DNA of 64,000 nucleotides from Saussurea involucrata (lineage: Eukaryota > Streptophyta > Magnoliopsida > Asterales > Asteraceae): assembly GCA_033807775.1 (NCBI GenBank), contig CM066314.1:98310929-98374928 (forward strand), given 5' to 3'. The notes beneath the pieces were generated by a model. That model was not told the origin of the DNA, did no database searches, and was given only the letters and a program-made list of their open reading frames with translations. This document shows, piece by piece, positions 57,335-64,000 of this stretch. The translations under genes and the position numbers were made by a program. How positions within the stretch are numbered: the stretch's first letter is position 1; each line of letters opens with the position of its first letter.

Positions 57335-57422
57335 AAAATAGTGAAATAATGCTTGTACAAATCTATGTGGACGACATAATTTTTGGGTCTTCTAATACAG
57401 AAGAGTGCAAAAGTTTTGAAAA

Positions 57423-57525
57423 TGTTAGAGCATTATTGTATTCAAGATTTACTGTAAAAGTCAATGTACTGTATGAGTCTATACAGTACATTCATATCTT
57501 ATTGTTAGAGATCTGGGATTTCACA
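57423..57525. mobile_element. 103-bp LTR-like insert in C2 RT
   Basis: It starts TGTTAGAG, ends TTCACA, and is flanked by a perfect 5-bp direct repeat GAAAA (57418-57422, 57526-57530). TG...CA with a 5-bp duplication is the mark of a solo LTR; the size suggests a TRIM/SMART-type miniature LTR element. The insert plus duplication is 108 bp, 36 codons, with no stop, so the RT frame passes straight through it. An internal TGTTAGAG repeat lies at 57503-57510. Confidence 0.55.
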
Positions 57526-58416
57526 GAAAAACTCATGAACAGTGAGTTTGAAATGAGTATGATGGTAGAATTAACATTCTTCCTCGGAATCCAAGTCAAA
57601 CAATCATCAGAGGGAATTTTTATAAATCAGGCCAAATATGTCTCTGGCATTCTTTCCAAGTATAGCCTCTCTGATACCTCTGCCATGAAAACTCCAATGG
57701 CCACTGGAAATAAGTTATTCTTAGATCCAGATGGCATCTCTGTAGAATGCACTCTCTACAGAGGCATGATTGGATCTCTGTTATACTTAACTGCTAGCAG
57801 ACCTGACATTATGCATGCCACATGTCTTTGTGCACGTTATCAAGCTAATCCTAAGAAATCACATTATGATGCTGTTAAGAGAATCTTTAGATACCTAAAG
57901 GGGACCAAAAATCTTGGTCTCTGGTATCCACAAAACTCTGGCTTTTGTCTTAAAGCTTATACAGATTCAGACTATGGAGGATGCATGCTCGACAGAAAGA
58001 GTACCTCTGGGAGTTGTCGATTCCTAGGTGGTAAGCTAGTCAGTTGGACCTCCAAGAAGCAGAATTGTGTGTCAACATCAACGGCAGAAGCTGAATACGT
58101 TGCTGCCGCTAGCTGTTTTTCTCAGGTTCTGTGGATGAAGACTCAACTAAAAGACTACGGCCACATCCTATTCAAGATACCCATCTTCTGTGATTCCAAA
58201 AGTGCCATTGCCATCTCTGCCAATCCCGTGCAACATTAAAAATCCAAGCATATCGATATAAGGTACCACTTCTTGAAACATCATGTTGAATACGGTACAA
58301 TCGAGATGCATTTCGTGCCCACAGAATACCAACTCGCGGACTTATTCACCAAAGCTTTAGATGAGAAAAGATTCAATTTCTTGGTGGGTAAGTTAGGAAT
58401 GATCAATATGACGTGA

Positions 58417-59820
58417 AAATCCTCTGTAAGTATAGCTTATCTTCTGTAAATATGTGTATAAATATATTGCTTTATTTATTGCTTTGATTGATTTCTTTCT
58501 GCATGTAAATTCTCAATCTTAAATAGCTCTTGAAATCGCAGAGCTTCTGTGGGTCTGCTCAGAACCTCTGACAACCCCTACAGAACCTCTGGAAAACATG
58601 ACCTATGTACTATGCAAAACTTATCCTATTTTGATCCAAGCATAGGTCAAGGGGGAGCAGAAGGAAATTACTTGATCTACAGAGATGGTTAGATCAAGGG
58701 GGAGAAAAAGAAACCTTGAAATGATCTACAGAGGTTAATCTTTCAAGGGGAAGCCAAAGAAGAGTGTCGATAAATCTATATCGGCAGAAGTCAGACATCA
58801 CTGCCGAGAAAAGAAGAACCAAAAGGTATGTCTCGTACAAAAGGTTTCTGAAAACAGTTTTTCTCGGACAAAAATTGTCAAATACGTCCTAAAAATACTG
58901 GGAATAACATTTCAAAAATAAAATTATTAAAACTTTTAATAATTTTTGAGTTATGAGAAATTTGAGGTCATAGAGCTTCTACTGAGCTCAACAGAAGTTC
59001 TGCCAAAACACTGCTCTGTAATCGCAAATTTAACTCGGAAACCGAATACGCACAAATACACACACCATGACCTACTCGCACAAAACTTTTTCCAAAACAG
59101 TTTTCTCGAACACCAACTTTCAAATATGTCCGAAAAACTTTTCTTAATGCAAATCAAAATTTGGATGATCAAAATCATTAATAGATTTTTAGTTACGAGA
59201 AATTTGCACTCATAGAGCTTCTTCTGGCCCTGATAGAACTTCTGCAAGTTCCTACAGAGCCTCAAAACCTCTGTGAACGAAATTTATTCACTAAAATCCT
59301 ATTAATCCTCTCCAATTCTTTTACAAATGCTTTTGGTCAAAATAGAACCTACAGAGTCATGATAACAATGAGATATATGAGAAAAGGGTGAAAATCCAAG
59401 ATTCTCAAAATCACAGATCTTCTGTAAACCACAGAGCTTCTGTGAATTTGGTATTTGGGCATTTCTGTAACCGTAACGGTTACTTTTACTGAGAGTGAAA
59501 GTCATGTGGCTAAGAACAACCCCACGCACCTAGCATTAATGGGCCGCGCACGACGTCCTGTCATCCTCTGACATGGCCTACGTGTCTCATTTTCATTGGG
59601 CGTACATGGCACGTTTTTGTATGGAAAGTTGAACCCGCCATTCTAACTCAAGTACGGATTCCAAATATTTATCCATTGCCAAATATCTTTACCCTTTCGA
59701 ATTCTACCGTTTTACCCACCTATAAAACCCAAGCTTACCCTCTCATAAAATCTTTACGAACCCTCATTCTTCTCGGGCGAAACCCTGCAAAAACCTGCAA
59801 GAATCTTATTCTCATTACCA
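58417..59820 (+). promoter_or_regulatory. Element C2 spacer with polypurine-like tracts and internal promoter
   Basis: Non-coding. Three purine tracts follow pol: AAGGGGGAGCAGAAGG (58649), AAGGGGGAGAAAAAG (58696) and AAGGGGAAG (58745). Exact ACAGA-N3-TCTGT words lie at 59413 and 59431, with looser ones at 58535, 58990 and 59230. A promoter-like block holds TACGTG at 59579-59584 and a TATA box TATAAAA at 59721-59727, 94 bp before the ATG at 59821. The arrangement matches C1 and resembles A and B. Confidence 0.6.
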
Positions 59821-62800
59821 ATGGCTTCATCTTCTCAAGCTAGCTCCCCTGAACACTCTCCGACGAACTCACCGGAACACTCCCTTGCTCATTCTGAACA
59901 TTCAGAAAACCCCCACCTCGCCAAAAATGCCGAACAAGAAGATTCCGGCGACTCAGCAGATTTTGCTCCAACCACCCATCTCCAAAACTTTATTGCAAAG
60001 GAGCACTTTGAAAAGGTACTACCCATCAAATCCAATAACTGTTATTTGGTCCCCTCACCAACTGCTTTCGGCGAAGCCAATGCCCTTCTTCTACACATCA
60101 TGGAAAACCATATTCTCTTTCCTTTACTATCAAGAACCCCAAAGAAAATACCTGTTAGGTATTTGAACCAATTTTGGAAAAGTTGCCGATATGATAAAGA
60201 TGATTCTCTTATCAAAGGGTACATCTCAAAGCCAGACAAATCTGAACATTTGGAACTCAAATTCAATAGAACAATGTTTTCTCTGGAGTTCAATCTACCA
60301 ACAAGGGGTCTTCTTGGACTGAAAAAATATGCAGAACAACCAACAGACGACGAGCTCTGTCGTTTTGTAGAAATGCTTGGGTACAACACCCACCTAAGGA
60401 AGAGATATGACTTCCGCAGAGGCAGACTACCACCTCTGTGGAACACCTTGTTTTCGATCCTAAACAAATGCCTTACATGGAAGATAGGCAGCATTGACCA
60501 GAGCTCGCATCAGATCTTAACCATCATGTATGGGGTCTACTACGATCTCCCACTCGATTACTCGACCATCATGCTGCAGGAGATCATCAATACGATCGAC
60601 AGAAAGAACAACACCAAAAAGGCAAGAGAGAACGATCCTAAGTATCTACCGCCTCTGCAATTCCAAAGGATATTGGGAGTCCTGTTCGAACCTCTGCTGA
60701 TGATGCAGAACTGGCCAATGGAAGGGCCAACTTCTAAACAGTTCCCAATGAACAAAAACATCCCCACCGATCATATAGATGGCTACACCCACTGCAGACC
60801 TCTGTCACAGAAGCTTATGAGCAATGCCAAGAACAAAACCCTTAAGTTAGAGTATATACGCAATCATAGGACTCCAAAACTGAGCCCTGTGACACCCCCG
60901 CGTTTAGGTGTCCACCTAGGAACAATAGTTGCAGAAGCGAAGGAGCAGAAACTGGCAAAACACATGGCAATACAACTTAGTTTTATAGCCAAGCGAGCCG
61001 AGCTCATGGGAAAGAAGTCTTCTTCTAAAGCCTCGGCCTCTACACCAAAACCCAAGAAGAAGAAAACTGCAGAAGGCACCTCTACAAGCATTACAGAACC
61101 TCAACCTTCACCTCCTCATGCCACATAAGTTGGCTCCTCTGCTCCTCCCTCTTTCCAAAAAAGGAAATCAAAACCCACAAAAGAAGGGGCACCAAAACCC
61201 AAGAGGAGGAAGACCAAAAAGAAGCATGGGAAACCACTTGATCAAATGGTTACCATCGCAGAAGAGGCAGCAGAAGAAGTTGTTGAAGAAGAGTTTGCAG
61301 AGACTCGGGTCGAAGAAACTGCAGAGGAAGAGACTGCAGAAGAAGAAGTTGCAGAAGAGGGATATCAATCACCAAATCAATCCCCTGATCGATTCGCTCA
61401 TCAAGGTAGCTTAAATGATTTTCTTCAACACCCTGGCATTGCTAACACCCTAAATACAGTTGGGTGGAATGCACCACCTCTTGACCACCACAGCACAGAA
61501 GAAGTTGCAGAAGAAGGCACATAAGAAATCGATATGTCAGATGATGCAACTAGGGAAAGGATTAGGCTACAAACAGAAGCTGAGTGGAATAAAGATGAGG
61601 TTACAGAAGCTTTAGATAGAATGGGAGGAAAAGAAAAAGAAAGAGAAAAAGATGCCGTAGAAGTAGAAGGCACACATCCTCAAACCCCTCCCAGTGCAAC
61701 CCACACTTCTAACACCGCAGGTCTAGCTGCAGAAGGTGTTATTGAACAAGAGCAACACAGCTCGATACAAACCCAACCCATCCAGCCAGAGGTTATTCTT
61801 TCAACCTCTGCGCCCACAGAAACCGTGGAATCCATTCCTAGGGAGTCTTCTCAGAGAGACTCACCTATAGTTCGTGATCAATCGCCCCAGATCACACTAG
61901 AACACCCTACAGAGGAATTCGTTTCCTCTGCCACGCACAATTTAGGGCCAAAACTTCTTTCAGAGATAAGTAGTGAGCACAAAGACGAAGAGACTCTAGA
62001 CAAGTCTCCGAGTCAACAGAAGAACATTCCGATACCCACCTCTGGAGTGGATTTGGACACTGTTCTTCACAGAACTTCTGTAGAGATTGAAACTCTTGTT
62101 TCTTCTCGAAGATCAGAAGGAAATCCTTCCACCCCCAACGTACAAACAAGGGTCAACGAAGGTGTCCCAGGAGCAGGGACTCACTCTAGAGACGCATGTG
62201 TTCCTCCAGAGGTTACCACAGGAACACAAGTATCAAGGGATGAGTTCCAAACCCTTGTCACCTCTGTGAACCAAACCATGAAAGAGTTGCAAAACTCTTT
62301 CAAATCTTTTGCAGAGACAACATCGACGGCCTTACTAAATCTGAACACCAAAATGGACAATCTGTCCACAGAGGTGAAATCCGCCATTACCTAGATGAAG
62401 TCTTCTGCTGAAACAACTACCACTTATGCCGCCAAAGAATTCGGGATAGCCGCAACTTCTGCGTTCAAGGAATCAGTCGAACATTTCCTTGAACAACTAA
62501 ACAAGAAATCCGACAAAGCAAAGGGCATTACACCTACAGATCTACAGAACGCCCTGAAACACGTACAAGAAGAAGCAATGCGCAACACTGTGCTGATGCA
62601 GCCTAAAGACTACATGACCAGAGCACAGCTAACAGAGCTAGGGCAGAATGTGATAAAGCAGGTTACATAAGTCATCATCTCCTTCACTACTGCAAATGCC
62701 AACTACGTTAAAGATTTCAGAGGAAGTGTCGGCAGAATGCGCTTCAACACAGAAGCAGAGCTTGCAACTCTATTCGCCCTCTGTGATGATGTATGCACAA

Positions 62801-64000
62801 AGTTGATGGCCGCAGGAGCAGAACTACCAAAGAAACCCAAAGCTTCTTGCAGAGTAGAGGGTACTTCTGATAAGGGTCCATCAGATCATCTTGAGGGGGA
62901 GAATACAAGGGACAAAGCTACAAGCAGAGGACTTCAAGCTCCACCAATAGCCGCAGAACCCATCAACCAAGCCCCTCCAGAACAAACCCAACAACATCAA
63001 ACTCAAAAGACCACATAGACAACACCCATCTCTGTGGAATCAACTGCTGAAGAAACCCATGTACTAGAAACTGCTCAAAAGACCACAGAGGCAACAACCA
63101 CCCCTGTGGTAATCATCTTAGAAGAAAGTCCTTCAAACCAACAACCCGGAGGAACAGAAGCTCAAAAGACCACATAGAAAACACCCACCTCTATGAAATT
63201 CCCTAAAATGTTTGGAGCAGATGTTCAACATTTGTCATCCTCTTCAGAAAAAGATCTTCCCTCCCAAACTACAAAACCAACAAAAAAAACCCCAATCCAT
63301 CCCAAGAAGAAAGTCTATTGCCCACAAACGAAAAAGAGCAAAGACCTCTGCTTCTTCTGTTCTAAGAAATATGCACAACACAATGACTGAACGAATGGTG
63401 CAAAGAGCAGAAGAAAGACAGAGGTTTACAACATCCTTCCGAATGGCAAGAAGATTCGACATTCCTCAAACCACAGAAACCGAGCTCACAGAAGAAGTCA
63501 CCAAAGAACCTCCAACAGAGGTTACAGAGCCAATCAAACCAACAGAACCAACGCCACAAAAGTCCTCTCAAACACAAGTGTCAAAACCTACAGAGGCAAC
63601 TTCCATCATTCCAACAGAAGCACCAACACCCAAACCTACAGAAGCAACAGGTTCTGAGCATCCAAAGGCCAAAGACAAGAGAAAGGTGAAGCTGACAGAA
63701 GAGCCCAAGAAAAAGAAATCATTGCCCGAGCCTACAGAGAAATTGATGAAGAGCGCCTTTGATGCCTTCCAAACTCCAAAGCCTGAAGAAGAGGACCGGG
63801 CATATGGATTGAAGCCACTGTCAGACATTCCACTAACAGGTAGAGCTGCAGAAGTTGTTCGACAGATGGAGAGTCTCAGAAGACAAGCACCACCACATGG
63901 TCCAACATACGAAGAAATGGAAGAAGTGGTATACAAATACCTCTACAAACAACCCTTTCAGACCAATCATCCAACAGATGCCGTCACATATCCAAAGATC
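59821..64000 (+). pseudogene. Element C2 post-pol gene, broken, continues past the window
   Basis: One frame from ATG 59821 has stops at 61126, 61522, 62392, 62668, 63016, about 63175 and 63388. A net +1 shift then leads to a frame open from ATG 63371 to the window end. Parts: Ser/Pro/His-rich start; N-terminal domain (RRGRLPPLWNTLFSILNKCL, IDQSSHQI, DYSTIMLQEIINTI); Lys-rich nuclear-signal-like patches (PKPKKKKT near 61050, PKRRKTKKKH near 61200); Glu/Ala-rich acidic stretch; coiled coil (about 62257-62391); Thr/Glu/Pro linker; SAFDAFQTPKPEEED module. The C-terminal domain lies outside. Codon text is packed with CAGAGG/CAGAAG words, which is why Thr-Glu pairs are so common. Confidence 0.82.

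Larger units (their letters stand above)
53842..58416 (+). pseudogene. pol: Element C2 pol (protease, integrase, RT, RNase H), broken and interrupted
   Basis: Protease DSGCSRRM follows the ATG at 53842. Integrase has its zinc site (WHNRFCHLN, CSACEMGK), the catalytic RSDNGTEFK and, after a frameshift near 54680, QQNGVVERKNR. Stops follow at 55130, 55157, 55613 and 55826 (NAM-stop-DEL). The GTK/VYRNK boundary is split by a DNA element (55909-56903), and the Trp after GTK is TGA (56908-56910). RT has a YVDD box but contains a 25-bp direct repeat (57270, 57310) and a 36-codon insertion just downstream. RNase H has its acidic residues but a TAA at 58237. The true end is TGA 58414-58416. It is dead beyond doubt. 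Confidence 0.9.
51994..64000 (+). mobile_element. Element C2: Sirevirus-like copia element, 5'-truncated, runs off the window
   Basis: Plus-strand element with the C-terminal half of gag (about 52005-53845), pol (53842-58416), spacer with internal promoter (58417-59820) and the post-pol gene (from 59821). No 5' LTR, leader, UBN2 core or primer-binding site is present: the text begins inside a coiled coil right after the C1 duplication. The 3' LTR would be beyond 64000. RNase H end, promoter and post-pol gene are close relatives of C1. It is itself hit by a 995-bp DNA element and a 103-bp LTR-like insert. Confidence 0.85.

Noticed and set aside
57423..57510. 80-bp insertion bounded by TGTTAGAG repeats
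   Set aside because: The 5-bp GAAAA duplication with TG...CA ends explains the boundaries better and restores the expected RT text.
1..64000. tRNA, rRNA or host protein-coding genes
   Set aside because: None recognised; every long frame is explained by copia gag, pol or the post-pol gene.

Overview
This window is plant repeat DNA, almost certainly from a eudicot nuclear genome. It consists of nested and rearranged Ty1/copia LTR retrotransposons. I see no host gene, tRNA, rRNA or CRISPR array. The plant origin rests on copia gag/pol families, primer-binding sites matching the 12-nt complement of plant initiator-Met tRNA (TGGTATCAGAGC), G-box/TATA plant promoters and intron-like junctions. The elements look like the Sirevirus (SIRE/Maximus) branch because each carries a very long extra gene between pol and the 3' LTR. 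I could not fix the plant family; Asteraceae is only a guess.

Layout. (1) 1-8269: element A, 5'-cut by the window: decayed RT/RNase H, a spacer with an internal promoter, a post-pol gene broken by several stops, a polypurine tract and a 609-bp 3' LTR. (2) 5797-20808, continuing at 33864-35944: a tandem array of about 2948-bp units. Each unit is the 3' third of A's post-pol gene + its LTR + a 475-bp GC-rich promoter-like segment; there are five full units and a sixth partial one. (3) 20809-33863: element B, a 13.1-kb copia element inserted in the sixth unit. It has a 5-bp target duplication, 974/967-bp LTRs, an intact-length 1090-codon pol and an intron-containing post-pol gene. (4) 35945-36379: an inverted, diverged A-type LTR piece. 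(5) 36380-40084: element D, a leader full of CCGGTAA words and a broken gag. (6) 40085-40998: a piece resembling a Ty3/gypsy LTR. (7) 40999-51988: element C1 on the minus strand, bounded by a perfect 5-bp duplication. It has lost almost all of gag and pol but keeps the post-pol gene. (8) 51994-64000: element C2 on the plus strand, 5'-truncated. It has broken gag, pol and post-pol genes, a Harbinger-like DNA element and a 103-bp LTR-like insert, and it runs off the window.

How the parts work together. In a working element, LTR-driven RNA would encode gag and pol (protease, integrase, RT, RNase H). The post-pol gene has its own upstream TATA/G-box region in A, B, C1 and C2, and B shows two intron-like segments, so it may be made from a separate spliced mRNA. 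In all three families the predicted protein has the same order: N-terminal globular domain, basic nuclear-localisation-like patches, acidic stretches, coiled coil, C-terminal globular domain. I see no signal peptide or membrane segment. This fits a nuclear protein better than an envelope.

The most striking signal is that each family is saturated, in LTR, spacer and coding DNA and on both strands, with its own short word: A has TCAGA-N3-TCTGA, C has ACAGA-N3-TCTGT, B has TCGCTGA/TCAGCGA and D has CCGGTAA. A testable inference is that the post-pol protein is a DNA-binding factor that recognises its family's word, for example a silencing antagonist analogous to VANC proteins of VANDAL transposons. 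Everything here except B's pol carries visible disabling changes.
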